From Verrucomicrobiales bacterium (GTDB lineage: Bacteria; Verrucomicrobiota; Verrucomicrobiia; Verrucomicrobiales; DEV007), in the NCBI GenBank assembly GCA_016795385.1, contig JAEUHI010000090.1, positions 1-60,181 of the forward strand: a stretch of DNA of 60,181 nt, read 5' to 3'. Shown piece by piece: positions 33,908-42,394 of this stretch (position 1 is the stretch's first letter; every line of letters begins with the position of its first letter). The notes beneath the pieces are model-generated. The model searched no databases. It saw nothing but the letters and a program-made list of their open reading frames with translations, and was not told where the DNA came from. A program made the translations under genes and the position numbers.

Positions 33908-35404
33908 TTATTTCGCATAGTCGACTCCGGTCAGGCTATGGAGGACGGAATCCTGCCAGTCCCGCAACTTCGCCTCAAGAGATTCGACGACTTCTGGCTT
34001 CTTCGCCGCCAGATCGCTCTTCTCTCCCGGATCGGCCTCGAGGTCGAAGAGCTCGCGTTTCGCTCCGCCCTTCTTCTGATCCTGCACGAGCAACTTGTAG
34101 CGACCATCGATGATGGATCGGGCTCCGCCGTGGTCGGACTCGATGATCGCGGGCTGCCGGTAGTTCTGGAAGTTCCGCGTCGCGATGCCATTGGCCACCT
34201 TGACCAAGGGAGTCGTGCCCTTCTGCAACTCGGGATCGAGGTAGGGTTCAGGCTTCCTCGCCGTGAGTGAACGGGTGTCATATCCCCAGAAAAACAGCGG
34301 CGAGGGACGTTCCGCAGCTCCCGCCGAGAGCAGCGGCATCAGGTCGGCCCCGTCGAGAGGACGGTCGGGCAGCGGCACGCCCGTGATCCCCGCGACCGTG
34401 GGCAGGAGGTCGCTCGTCGAAGCGCGCAAGCTTGTCGCGATCGGCTTGGGGAAACGCGCGGGCCATTCGATCAAGCCGGGCACGCGGGTGCCGCCCTCGT
34501 AAAAATCAGCCTTCATCCCGCGATGGGGCGATTCAAGCAAGCCGTCGGGAGAGGTGCCGTTGTCGCCGCAGTAGAAGAGCAGTGTGTTCTCCTTCAAACC
34601 AGAAACGGCGAGGTGCTTTCGCAAGGTGCCGATGGCGCGGTCCATTGCCGTGATTTCGGCGTAGCGTTCGCGCAGGACGTCGCCAAGAGGGCGGGTCGTC
34701 TGTCCGCCGGTTTCGTTGGAGGTCAGTTTGACCATTTTGTCAGGGTACTTCGCCGGCAGCTCGTCATAGAGCGCGAGATCCTCCGGCAATCCCTGGTAGG
34801 GCTCGTGCGGCGATCCGAACCAGATCACGGCGAGGAAGGGTTTGCCCTCGTCACGGGCGCGGTCGAGAAAGCGGATCGTCTCATCGATGAGGATGGCGGA
34901 ACTCTCGCCTGGAAAGACTTCCGGCGGGCCGCCGTTGCGGGAAAAGGAAGGATTCAGCTCGAAGAAGTTGTCGTGGGCGAGGCATTCGTGGAAACCCGTC
35001 GCGAGCGGGCTGACGGGCGACTCCTTTTTCACCGCGCCGACGTGCCATTTGCCGAAATGGCCACAGCGATAGCCTGCCTTCGTTGCGAGATGGGCGATGG
35101 TGATCTCCTCGGGACGAAAGGACCAGCCCGGCGCAAAGGTGCCCATGCGGTTCGGATGGCGACCCGTGAGGAAACTCGCGCGCGTGGGCGAACAACTCGG
35201 ATGCGCCGCGTGGAAACGATCGAGACGCAGGCCGGTGGAGGCCATCTCGTCAAGGACCGGCGTTTTGACATAGGGATGTCCGTTGTAGCCCGTCTCCTCC
35301 CAACCGTGGTCGTCGCCCATCATGAGAATCAGGTTGGGGAGCGGTTCGGCGGCGCGGAGGAGGATCGGGAAGAAGAGGGCGAGCAGGAACAGGGGGCGTT
35401 TCAT
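33908..35404 (-). CDS. Secreted type I sulfatase
   Basis: The 498-residue protein has a signal peptide (MKRPLFLLALFFPILLRAAE) and the sulfatase domain: PNLILMMGDDHGW metal site, the formylglycine site in SCSPTRASFLTGRHPNRMG (Cys71, canonical C-S-P-T-R with the Cys-type motif), and GHFGKWHVG. It hydrolyses sulfate esters of glycans or similar compounds outside the cytoplasm. It is followed by SDR after a 12-bp gap and is preceded by the BNR protein on the same strand. The Cys-type motif requires a formylglycine-generating enzyme, not found in the window. Confidence 0.93.
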   Translation of the reverse strand: MKRPLFLLALFFPILLRAAEPLPNLILMMGDDHGWEETGYNGHPYVKTPVLDEMASTGLRLDRFHAAHPSCSPTRASFLTGRHPNRMGTFAPGWSFRPEEITIAHLATKAGYRCGHFGKWHVGAVKKESPVSPLATGFHECLAHDNFFELNPSFSRNGGPPEVFPGESSAILIDETIRFLDRARDEGKPFLAVIWFGSPHEPYQGLPEDLALYDELPAKYPDKMVKLTSNETGGQTTRPLGDVLRERYAEITAMDRAIGTLRKHLAVSGLKENTLLFYCGDNGTSPDGLLESPHRGMKADFYEGGTRVPGLIEWPARFPKPIATSLRASTSDLLPTVAGITGVPLPDRPLDGADLMPLLSAGAAERPSPLFFWGYDTRSLTARKPEPYLDPELQKGTTPLVKVANGIATRNFQNYRQPAIIESDHGGARSIIDGRYKLLVQDQKKGGAKRELFDLEADPGEKSDLAAKKPEVVESLEAKLRDWQDSVLHSLTGVDYAK

Positions 35405-35421
35405 GAAAGAGAGGGATTTGG

Positions 35422-35503
35422 ACCACGGATGTTCAGGGATCAACACGGATGACCCGGAGTTTCGCAGTTTTCGAATCCGTGCAAATCAGTGTCCATCCGT
35501 GGT
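35422..35503. repeat. Imperfect inverted repeat with 10-bp internal period
   Basis: The 29-bp arms 35422-35450 and 35475-35503 are imperfect inverted repeats separated by 24 bp. Each arm consists of three units of about 10 bp (CGGATGTTCA, GGGATCAACA, CGGATGACCC on the left). It lies between a sulfatase and a BNR gene, so it could form a hairpin in the transcript that covers both. Confidence 0.75.
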
Positions 35504-35510
35504 TTTAATC

Positions 35511-36749
35511 TCATCGGTTCGGCTTTGTCCACTTCACCTTCGCCACCCAGACACGGTTGTCCGCGCCGCGGGCGACGAGGGGAGCGGGATCAGAGTAGTT
35601 CGGGCCGGGGGCCTGCATCCATTCGGTGACGGTGACCCAGGTTTCGTTCTCATTCACCTCAGTCACCCCGAAATTACCGAGTCGCGCGCCATGCTCGGGC
35701 ACGAGCACCTGCTCGCTCGATCGCACGATGCGCAAAGTCTCGGGATCGACGCGGGCAATGAAGAGCGGAGCCCTGTGCCGCATGACGTGGTCGTTGTCCG
35801 CTCCCCGTCGCGTGTAGACGAGGAAGACCGCCTCACGATGGGTCACCCAGTGTTGCTGGGTGTTGTAGTTCCCCAAGTTCGTTCCGTCATCCCAGCACCA
35901 GGGCACGGGCTCGGAGAAATCCTGACCGTCTTCACTGACAGAAACATAACCGCTCTCGTCGTTGCGTAGGGTCAGGTAGAAGCGACCGCCCCATCGTGTG
36001 AGCGAGGGCTCGTAAAGACCACGTCCGATCGGGACGGTGAGTTCATCACCGTGGCCGAGGTAGCGCAATTCGCTGCCGTCGAAGGAGCAGCGGACCACCG
36101 TGACGGAATAACGCGGGGCCTCGAGGGATTTGAAATAAATCGGCAGCAACACGGTGCCGTCCTCGAGATCGAAACGCTGGACGCAGCCCGCTCCGGCGTT
36201 CTCGAATTTCGGTTCATCGGGCATCTTCAGCGTCTTCCACGGCGACCATTGGCCTGTCTTCGCGTCGTAGACCGAATACGGAGTCTCCCTCGGCCGCACT
36301 TTCGCGACGGCGTTTTTCTCATAAACCGCGGTGTGGCCGATGCCGAGGAGCTTGCCAGACGCCGCGTGCCATTTCGGCCAGAAGTCGCAGACGGTGATCT
36401 CGAGATCCTGGTGTTCTTTCCAGGCAAATGGACGTCGGGAGAAGCTCTCGTGCTCGACCGGGGCGCTCCAGGTCTTGCCGAGATCGCTGCTCCGCATCGT
36501 GTTGAGCGCGTAAAAAAGATCCGATCCCGCGAGATCGAGCTGCTGCAACGTCATCACCGCGAGAGGCGCGTCCGAGTCATTGCCACCGGCACGCGGCGGG
36601 ATCACCCCGGCCCGGGCGTGGACCCAGCAGGTTTTCCCGTCGAAACCCTGCCGCGCCACGGTCTGCTCGATTTCGTAGAGGGGGTCGGCGGCCCGATTCG
36701 GGGCGGCCAATGCCAATATGAGGGGGATCAGGAGAAGCTCCGGTCGCAT
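35511..36749 (-). CDS. Secreted BNR/sialidase-like protein
   Basis: The 412-residue protein has a signal peptide (MRPELLLIPLILALAAPNRA) and a beta-propeller of sialidase type: Asp-box-like SSDLGKTWSAPVEH and VSEDGQDFSEPVPW, and the WVHARAGVIPPRAGG start. Catalytic sialidase residues cannot be placed with confidence, so it may be a glycosidase or a glycan-binding protein. It shares strand and neighbourhood with the sulfatase, a pairing seen in glycan-degradation loci. A long gap (300 bp) precedes the next gene. Confidence 0.75.
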   Translation of the reverse strand: MRPELLLIPLILALAAPNRAADPLYEIEQTVARQGFDGKTCWVHARAGVIPPRAGGNDSDAPLAVMTLQQLDLAGSDLFYALNTMRSSDLGKTWSAPVEHESFSRRPFAWKEHQDLEITVCDFWPKWHAASGKLLGIGHTAVYEKNAVAKVRPRETPYSVYDAKTGQWSPWKTLKMPDEPKFENAGAGCVQRFDLEDGTVLLPIYFKSLEAPRYSVTVVRCSFDGSELRYLGHGDELTVPIGRGLYEPSLTRWGGRFYLTLRNDESGYVSVSEDGQDFSEPVPWCWDDGTNLGNYNTQQHWVTHREAVFLVYTRRGADNDHVMRHRAPLFIARVDPETLRIVRSSEQVLVPEHGARLGNFGVTEVNENETWVTVTEWMQAPGPNYSDPAPLVARGADNRVWVAKVKWTKPNR

Positions 36750-37049
36750 CGATCGATGAAATCATGCCATCCGCTCCCCTGGCCATCCCATTCCGCCCGC
36801 AGATGCGCCAAATGACGGGAGAGACCGCTGATTTTCGCCGATCCACGCGGATGGTTTGGATTTCCAAAGAATGCGGGTAAACACCCCATCACCTCCCCCA
36901 AATCAGCGAAATTCAGCGTCCAGCCGCGGTCCCCTTCCCCGTCCCAGCAGGGATTTCCCCCTGCTCCGTATCCTTCCCCGCGGGTTTACCGTATCCGATA
37001 CGAAAATCGGTTTGTGAATTCCCCTCCGGAGTCCAAATTCCGCCCACAC
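36750..37049. other. Intergenic region with an inverted repeat
   Basis: A 17-bp inverted repeat, 36826-36842 with 36902-36918 (15 of 17 positions match; left arm CGCTGATTTTCGCCGAT), lies between the divergent BNR and aminotransferase genes, spaced 59 bp apart. It belongs to the same 10-bp-period family as the elements at 35422 and 55662. The rest shows no gene. Confidence 0.65.
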
Positions 37050-38129
37050 ATGAGCCAACACATCCGACTTCACATCCCGGGACCCGTCGAGGTTTCGCCG
37101 GCGACCTATGCGGCGATGGCCGCCCCTATGATCGGCCACCGCAGCAAGGACTTCGTCGCCCTTTACGACGCGATCCAGCCGCGTCTCCAGACCCTTATGG
37201 GCACGACCCAGCCCGTTTTCCTTTCCACCTCCTCCGCCTGGGGTGTGATGGAGGGTGCCGTCCGCAACCTCGCCACCAAGAAGGTCCTCTGCTGCTGCTC
37301 CGGTGCCTTTTCCGACAAGTGGGTGGATGTCGCCCGCCGTTGCGGCAAGGAAGCCGAGGCGCTCCAGTTCGAATGGGGTGCCCCGGTCGATCCCGCCGCG
37401 ATCGATGCCAAACTCGCCACCGGTGAGTTCGACCTCGTCACTTTCATCCACAACGAGACCTCGACCGGCGTGATGAACCCCCTCGCCGAGGTCGCCGCCG
37501 TCGTCCGCAAGTACGACGACGTCCTCCTCGTCACCGACACCGTTTCCAGCTTCACCGTCGTGCCGATCGAGGTCGACAAGCTTGGCATCGACGTCCTCCT
37601 CACCGGCAGCCAGAAAGCCCTCGCCCTGCCCCCCGGACTCGCCCTCTTCAGTGCCTCCGAGCGTGCCATGGCCAAGGCCGCGACGATCCACGACCGCGGG
37701 TATTACTTCGATTTCCTCGAGTTCAAGGCGAACCACGACAACTCGATGACCCCGAGCACCCCGTGTATCGCCACGATCTACGGGCTCAATCACCAGCTCG
37801 ACGTGATCTTCGAAGAAGGCATCGAAAACCGTTTTGCCCGCCACGAGAAGCTCAACAACCTGGTTCACGCCTGGGTGAAGAAAAACGGCTTCGAGTTCTT
37901 CGCTCCCGAAGGCTATCGCTCCAAGTCGCTCACCTGCATCAAGAACAACAAGGACATCGACGTCGCCAAGCTCGGCTCGATCATGCGCAAGGATCACTCC
38001 CTCGCGATCGACGGAGGTTACGGCAAGATCAAGGGCAAAACCTTCCGTCTCTCCAACATGGGCGACGAGACCGAGGCCACGATCCAGAACCTCCTCGACG
38101 CCCTCGACGACGCGCTGACGAAGCTGTAG
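37050..38129 (+). CDS. Alanine-glyoxylate / serine-pyruvate aminotransferase family
   Basis: The 359-residue class V aminotransferase shows LHIPGPVEVSPA, GHRSKDFVALYD, VFLSTSSAWGVMEGAVRNL, THNETSTGV-like FIHNETSTGVMNP, and LLTGSQKALALPPGL with the PLP lysine. It transfers an amino group from alanine or serine to glyoxylate or pyruvate. The ATG at 37050 is chosen since the fold starts at MSQHIRLHIPGPVE; the frame opens 36 bp earlier. Codon usage is strongly GC-biased, suggesting high expression. It stands alone on its strand. Confidence 0.9.
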   Translation: MSQHIRLHIPGPVEVSPATYAAMAAPMIGHRSKDFVALYDAIQPRLQTLMGTTQPVFLSTSSAWGVMEGAVRNLATKKVLCCCSGAFSDKWVDVARRCGKEAEALQFEWGAPVDPAAIDAKLATGEFDLVTFIHNETSTGVMNPLAEVAAVVRKYDDVLLVTDTVSSFTVVPIEVDKLGIDVLLTGSQKALALPPGLALFSASERAMAKAATIHDRGYYFDFLEFKANHDNSMTPSTPCIATIYGLNHQLDVIFEEGIENRFARHEKLNNLVHAWVKKNGFEFFAPEGYRSKSLTCIKNNKDIDVAKLGSIMRKDHSLAIDGGYGKIKGKTFRLSNMGDETEATIQNLLDALDDALTKL

Positions 38130-38193
38130 TTTGGGAAGGTCTCTAGCTTTCCGATCAATCGGTCAAAACACTCAGCAAAAGCGGGCGTTTCGG

Positions 38194-39024
38194 ATGAACC
38201 GCGACTCCATGAGCACCGACGACGACTTGCTCTCTCGACTGGAGTTTGCGCCAGAGTATGAAATCCTCGGCGTGGTTGATCCAGGTGGCGTCGGTCGGGT
38301 CGGACAGGGAGTGCCTTTCGGGGACTTCAAATGGACCGTCAGCGTGCCGCTTGCCGCGTGGAAGCCTATAGGATCCCAACTCAGAACGTCTGGATTGAAC
38401 GTTCGGAAGAACGTTCAGGAGGCGGAGATATCCTCCTGCCTTGGAAACGTCGAACCTTACGATGTCATTCGATTAAGAGTCCGAATCGCGATTGAACCAC
38501 GAGACGACGTTACCGAGGCCTTGTTGATCGAACTAATCGGAAAAGACAGCTCCGACCCTGAGCTTCGCTCCCATGCAATAAAACTGCAAGAAGAGGTAAG
38601 CTTTGTCGATCCATTGCTTGGCAAATTCGTCTTGAATCGCGGGCTCAACTGGTTCGAGTCGACCGTTGACTGGTGCGGTTCGCCTATTAGTTTGACCATT
38701 AACGCAGAGATCCCGATCGAGGTGGAGAAATCCCTAGTGGGCGCGAAAGAGCTTTGGGATTCCCAGGAAGAGTGGCATCAAAGAGTGCTGACGTGTGCCA
38801 GTAAACATCTCTTAAGCTTGAAGAATGAGGGCTGGCTTCAAATGGGCGAGCCGGATTTGACCGAGGGTGAGTTTCTGAAAATGCTGACCCTTGAATCTAT
38901 CTCAATTGAACCTGATGGTTTGTTTGAGTTTTGGTTCGATGATGGAGAGATCTTCTTTGGGCATTCGATCATGGTGAGCGGTACCTTGGCTGAGGGCCCG
39001 AAAGATGCGGGAATTCATGGATAG
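38194..39024 (+). CDS. DUF2262 domain protein of lower GC content
   Basis: The 276-residue protein has a C-terminal half matching DUF2262: ELWDSQEEWHQRVLTCASKHLLSLKNEGWLQ, the TEGEFLKMLTLESISIEPDG segment, and FWFDDGEIFFGHSIMVSG. The family is widespread and uncharacterised. The gene is visibly poorer in GC (about half A+T) than the strongly GC-biased flanking genes. The predicted start is the ATG at 38194. No signal peptide or membrane segment is seen. Composition and isolation suggest acquisition by transfer. Confidence 0.75.
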   Translation: MNRDSMSTDDDLLSRLEFAPEYEILGVVDPGGVGRVGQGVPFGDFKWTVSVPLAAWKPIGSQLRTSGLNVRKNVQEAEISSCLGNVEPYDVIRLRVRIAIEPRDDVTEALLIELIGKDSSDPELRSHAIKLQEEVSFVDPLLGKFVLNRGLNWFESTVDWCGSPISLTINAEIPIEVEKSLVGAKELWDSQEEWHQRVLTCASKHLLSLKNEGWLQMGEPDLTEGEFLKMLTLESISIEPDGLFEFWFDDGEIFFGHSIMVSGTLAEGPKDAGIHG

Positions 39025-39079
39025 ATTTAATTCGGAGTCCGTCGACTAAAGTTTGGTGTTAGTTTTTGAACGACGGATT

Positions 39080-39742
39080 ATGAGTATCACGCGCTTCCTC
39101 TTCCCCCCGGACCCGGAACGCGTCGCGGTGAAAATCTGTGGCATCACCCGCGGCGACGAGGCGCACGCCATCGTCGCCGCGGGGGCCGATGCGCTCGGGA
39201 TCAATTTCTGGCCTCAGTCGAAACGCTACATCGCGCTCGCCGCAGCGGTGCCGTGGCTGCGCGAGCTCGACGGCACCGTGCCGCGCGTCGCCGTAACCGT
39301 GAACGCGACCGATGCCGAACTCCGCGCCCTCCATGAGAGCGGCGTCATCGATTGGATCCAGCTCCATGGCGACGAGACACCGGAGAGGGTCAGGTCATTG
39401 ATCCAACAGGGTTTGCCCGTGTTCAAAGCCCTCGGGGTGAAGGATCGTGCCATGCTCGAAACCGCCGCCGCCTTTGCCTCCCCCACTCTGCTCCTCGATG
39501 CCTACGCCCCGAATGAATACGGCGGCAGCGGCGAGACGATGGACTGGTCCCTCGGCGCCGAGGCGGTGCGACTCTGGCCCGATCGCCAGATCGTGCTCGC
39601 CGGGGGACTGACGCCGGAAAACGTCGCCGAAGCCGTGCGTCAGGTGCATCCCGCCGCCGTCGATGTCGCGAGCGGGGTCGAAACCAGCCCAGGACGGAAG
39701 GATCTCGACAAGGTGCGCGCTTTTATTGAGAGCGTCGGATGA
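39080..39742 (+). CDS. trpF: Phosphoribosylanthranilate isomerase
   Basis: The 220-residue TIM-barrel enzyme of tryptophan synthesis converts phosphoribosylanthranilate to CdRP. It carries VKICGITRGDEA (catalytic Cys), GADALGINFWPQSKRY, IQLHGDETPE, LLDAYAPNEYGGSGETMDW (catalytic Asp), LAGGLTPENVAEAV and VDVASGVETSPGRKD. No other trp genes are in the window, so trpF appears dispersed. The start at 39080 puts the fold right at the N-terminus. Confidence 0.95.
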   Translation: MSITRFLFPPDPERVAVKICGITRGDEAHAIVAAGADALGINFWPQSKRYIALAAAVPWLRELDGTVPRVAVTVNATDAELRALHESGVIDWIQLHGDETPERVRSLIQQGLPVFKALGVKDRAMLETAAAFASPTLLLDAYAPNEYGGSGETMDWSLGAEAVRLWPDRQIVLAGGLTPENVAEAVRQVHPAAVDVASGVETSPGRKDLDKVRAFIESVG

Positions 39743-39801
39743 GGAGGGACAACTGCATCAGAGGTAATTCTGACGCCTGCACCCCCGACGCCGCCCGCAC
39801 C

Positions 39802-40512
39802 TTAGTTGTACGTCACCGTGCGCGGAGCGCGGAATCCCTTTTTGTCCGAAAGACGCACCTTCTTCGACTTTTTGGCCTTTCGTTTGGGAGGATTCGAAGT
39901 CGTGACCACCGGCTGCGGCTTTTCCACGATCGGACCGTAGAACAGGCGGACCCGGCTGATCGAGCCGCCATTTTCCTGCCATACCTGCTGGGGAGCGGTC
40001 GTAGCGAGGGGAAACTGCATTCCGAATCGAGCCAACGAGATGGGAAGACCGTCGATCGAACTGGCAAAGGGAGCACCGGAAGCGTAAGAACTAACCCCTC
40101 CCCGGGATCCGAGGATGCCGATCACATCGCCCGCGAACACTTCAAGGTAGGTCGCGATGGTTCCCGGTGTGGGATCATCCTGGGTCAGGAAGAGCACTTC
40201 GAATTCGTCCGTGGTCGCGCCGAACACGGGTGGCTCAGCGGTCAACCGCAAGACGGCGATCGACTGATTTCCGGAGCTGGCGTCGGTGGGCACTTCGACT
40301 CCCGTGATCGCGAAATCCTTCGGCGCGGTGAACCAGTAGCCGCGGACACTGCCGTTAAACGTCGAGGATTGCCCGGGGAGATCGATCTGTGTCTGAGCCT
40401 CGGCCGAGATCAGGGCCGACAACCCAAAACCGAGAAGGAGGCATCGCGCCCCGCGGATAAAGGTACGGAAGGTGGGGTTGGTCGACGACTGGCAAAAAAA
40501 CGAGGAATCCAT
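39802..40512 (-). CDS. Secreted protein of unknown function with Lys-rich tail
   Basis: The 236-residue protein has an N-terminal segment with a hydrophobic stretch (ARCLLLGFGLSALISAEAQ) that acts as a signal peptide. The mature part is a beta-rich domain without known hits to me, containing GYWFTAPKDFAITGVEVPTD. The C-terminal 45 residues are Pro/Lys-rich (NPPKRKAKKSKKVRLSDKK). It resembles the small secreted proteins often anchored or sorted in Verrucomicrobiota, but no PEP-CTERM motif is present. It is convergent with trpF. Confidence 0.6.
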   Translation of the reverse strand: MDSSFFCQSSTNPTFRTFIRGARCLLLGFGLSALISAEAQTQIDLPGQSSTFNGSVRGYWFTAPKDFAITGVEVPTDASSGNQSIAVLRLTAEPPVFGATTDEFEVLFLTQDDPTPGTIATYLEVFAGDVIGILGSRGGVSSYASGAPFASSIDGLPISLARFGMQFPLATTAPQQVWQENGGSISRVRLFYGPIVEKPQPVVTTSNPPKRKAKKSKKVRLSDKKGFRAPRTVTYN

Positions 40513-40568
40513 CCGAACAGCTAAGGCCGGATCGCCGATCTACAAGGAATTTATCACCTTCAGGAGAT

Positions 40569-40988
40569 TTATGGAGCAACCGGCACCAGCCCCGCCTTTT
40601 TCTTCTCCTCGAATTCCGCCCGGGCATCCGTCAGGTAGGGATTCGGCGGGAGGAGATTTCCCGGGATCGGCGCACGGCGGAAGGCGGCGTCGGGACCGTA
40701 GTTCGAAGCGAGATACGAAATGATGGTTTTCTCAGTCGCGGGATCGAGCGGCCAGAGACCGCCCGACTGCTGCATCCAGCGAATCGTATCGGTCCACGTC
40801 GCCTCGGTGCCCTTTTGCATCAGGTATTGCCGGGGAGAATGGCAGACATTGCAGTGCGTCCGCACGAGCTCCCAGCCCTCGGCCATCTTCATGCCGGTGG
40901 CGGGGTCGAGAGGAACCTCGGCCTTCGGTTCCTCCGCGCGGGCAATGACGGCGAGGAGGAGGATCACGGCGAGACAAGACGTTTTCAT
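40569..40988 (-). CDS. Secreted c-type cytochrome
   Basis: The 139-residue protein has a signal peptide (MKTSCLAVILLLAVIARA) and one heme c site, HCNVCH. A Met in IRWMQQSGGLWPL is the probable sixth ligand. It directly follows the sulfite dehydrogenase gene, 16 bp apart, so it likely is the electron acceptor for that enzyme. The C-terminal region is Pro/Lys-rich. Confidence 0.87.
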   Translation of the reverse strand: MKTSCLAVILLLAVIARAEEPKAEVPLDPATGMKMAEGWELVRTHCNVCHSPRQYLMQKGTEATWTDTIRWMQQSGGLWPLDPATEKTIISYLASNYGPDAAFRRAPIPGNLLPPNPYLTDARAEFEEKKKAGLVPVAP

Positions 40989-41004
40989 GGTGTCTTTGTC
41001 AGGA

Positions 41005-42336
41005 TCACACCGCCTGCACGGCGATGCGGTGACAGGCGTTGTTCAGGTAACCCTCGGGATTCCATCCGGGCACGAGCATGGGCTGGCTTTTCCCCTCGCT
41101 GTCGACGGCGCGGGCCCAAACCTCGTAGTAGCCCTTCTTCGGGAACTTCAGCTCCGCGTTCCAGCGCTGCCAGGCAAGACGGTTGGCCGGGGCCTTGAGA
41201 TCGGCCTTCACCCAGGTGCTGCCGAAGTCGATCGAGACAAAGACCTCCTTCACCTCAAGATCGCCGGCCCAGGCATGACCGCGGCAGGCAAAGGTCTCGG
41301 CCAGCGGATGCGTCGTGCCCGAGGCGGGAAAAGTGACGATCGACTTCACCGGCATCGACTCGATGATCCGCATGTCCTCCTCGGGCACCTTCGTGCCGGG
41401 AGCGACGGGATGTTTCGGCACCTTGTAGGACATGCCCTTCATCTTCTCACCGTCGTGGACGCGGTCGCGGATCTCGATCTTTCTCACCCACTTGCCCGAG
41501 ACCGAGGCGGGCCATCCGCCGGCGACGAGGCGGACGGGATGGCCGTTGTGATACGGCAAATCGGCGCCGTTCATCGCGAAGGCGAGGAGGGTTTCATCCT
41601 CGAGCGCCTTGCGCATGGGGACACCGCGTGAGATCGCTTCCTTTTTCGGATCGCCGGAAAGATGCGTATCGGCTCCGCGATAGGCGACATAGACCGCGTT
41701 CTCTTTGATCCCGCAATGCTCGAGCAGATCGCGCAGACGGATGCCGGTCCATTCGGGACAGCCCACCGCTCCGACCGTCCATTGGTTGCCGTGGGCGGGC
41801 GGGTTGAATTCGCTGCGTCCATTGCCCCCGCACTCGAGCTGGATGCGGTAGGTGTGATGGGGGAACTTTTCCTTCAATTCCGCCAAGGTGAAGGTCGCGG
41901 GGCGTTCGCAGGATTCCCCCGCGACCTCGATCGTCCATTTCGCGGGATCGAGCGTCTCGGGCAGCGGGGCATTTCCGTTGTTGCGGACGAAAAGGTGCTT
42001 CGCCGGAGTGATTTCGTCGTCGAGGAGGTGGGCCGGGGTCTCCGCGTTGACGGGCCGGTCGTTCAGCACGACGAGCCCTTCCTTGCCCGGAATCTGGAAG
42101 GGCGTCGGGGCCTGGGCGAAGGCGGCGGGAATGAGACCGGCGGGCATGCGGTCCCAGAACACGATCTCGCACCCGAGCGCCGCCGTCACCGTGGCCAGGC
42201 CCATCCGCTTGAAGAACCCGCGACGCGAGAGCGGATCCGCCTTTCCGCCCCAGATCAAGGCTTCGACGCGCCCGGGATCCTCGGCGTAGAGTTCGTGAAG
42301 TCCGCGGGGACGAGGTGTGTTCGGCTCTTCGTTCAT
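41005..42336 (-). CDS. Sulfite oxidase family molybdoenzyme (sulfite dehydrogenase)
   Basis: The 443-residue exported protein has a twin-arginine signal (LSRRGFFKRMGLATVTAALG and later AFAQA). It matches the sulfite oxidase family: RIQLECGGNGRSEF has the Cys that ligates molybdenum, GAVGCPEWTGIRLRDLLE follows, the dimerisation domain is C-terminal, and YYEVWARAVDSEGKSQP closes it. It oxidises sulfite to sulfate in the periplasm and passes electrons to the cytochrome c encoded directly downstream. Sulfite or sulfonate oxidation is likely, but related family members act on other substrates. Confidence 0.87.
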   Translation of the reverse strand: MNEEPNTPRPRGLHELYAEDPGRVEALIWGGKADPLSRRGFFKRMGLATVTAALGCEIVFWDRMPAGLIPAAFAQAPTPFQIPGKEGLVVLNDRPVNAETPAHLLDDEITPAKHLFVRNNGNAPLPETLDPAKWTIEVAGESCERPATFTLAELKEKFPHHTYRIQLECGGNGRSEFNPPAHGNQWTVGAVGCPEWTGIRLRDLLEHCGIKENAVYVAYRGADTHLSGDPKKEAISRGVPMRKALEDETLLAFAMNGADLPYHNGHPVRLVAGGWPASVSGKWVRKIEIRDRVHDGEKMKGMSYKVPKHPVAPGTKVPEEDMRIIESMPVKSIVTFPASGTTHPLAETFACRGHAWAGDLEVKEVFVSIDFGSTWVKADLKAPANRLAWQRWNAELKFPKKGYYEVWARAVDSEGKSQPMLVPGWNPEGYLNNACHRIAVQAV

Positions 42337-42394
42337 CCTTCCACCTTAGCCTTGGCGAAAGGCGTTGGGCAAGCCCGGGGAAGGCGTATCCACG

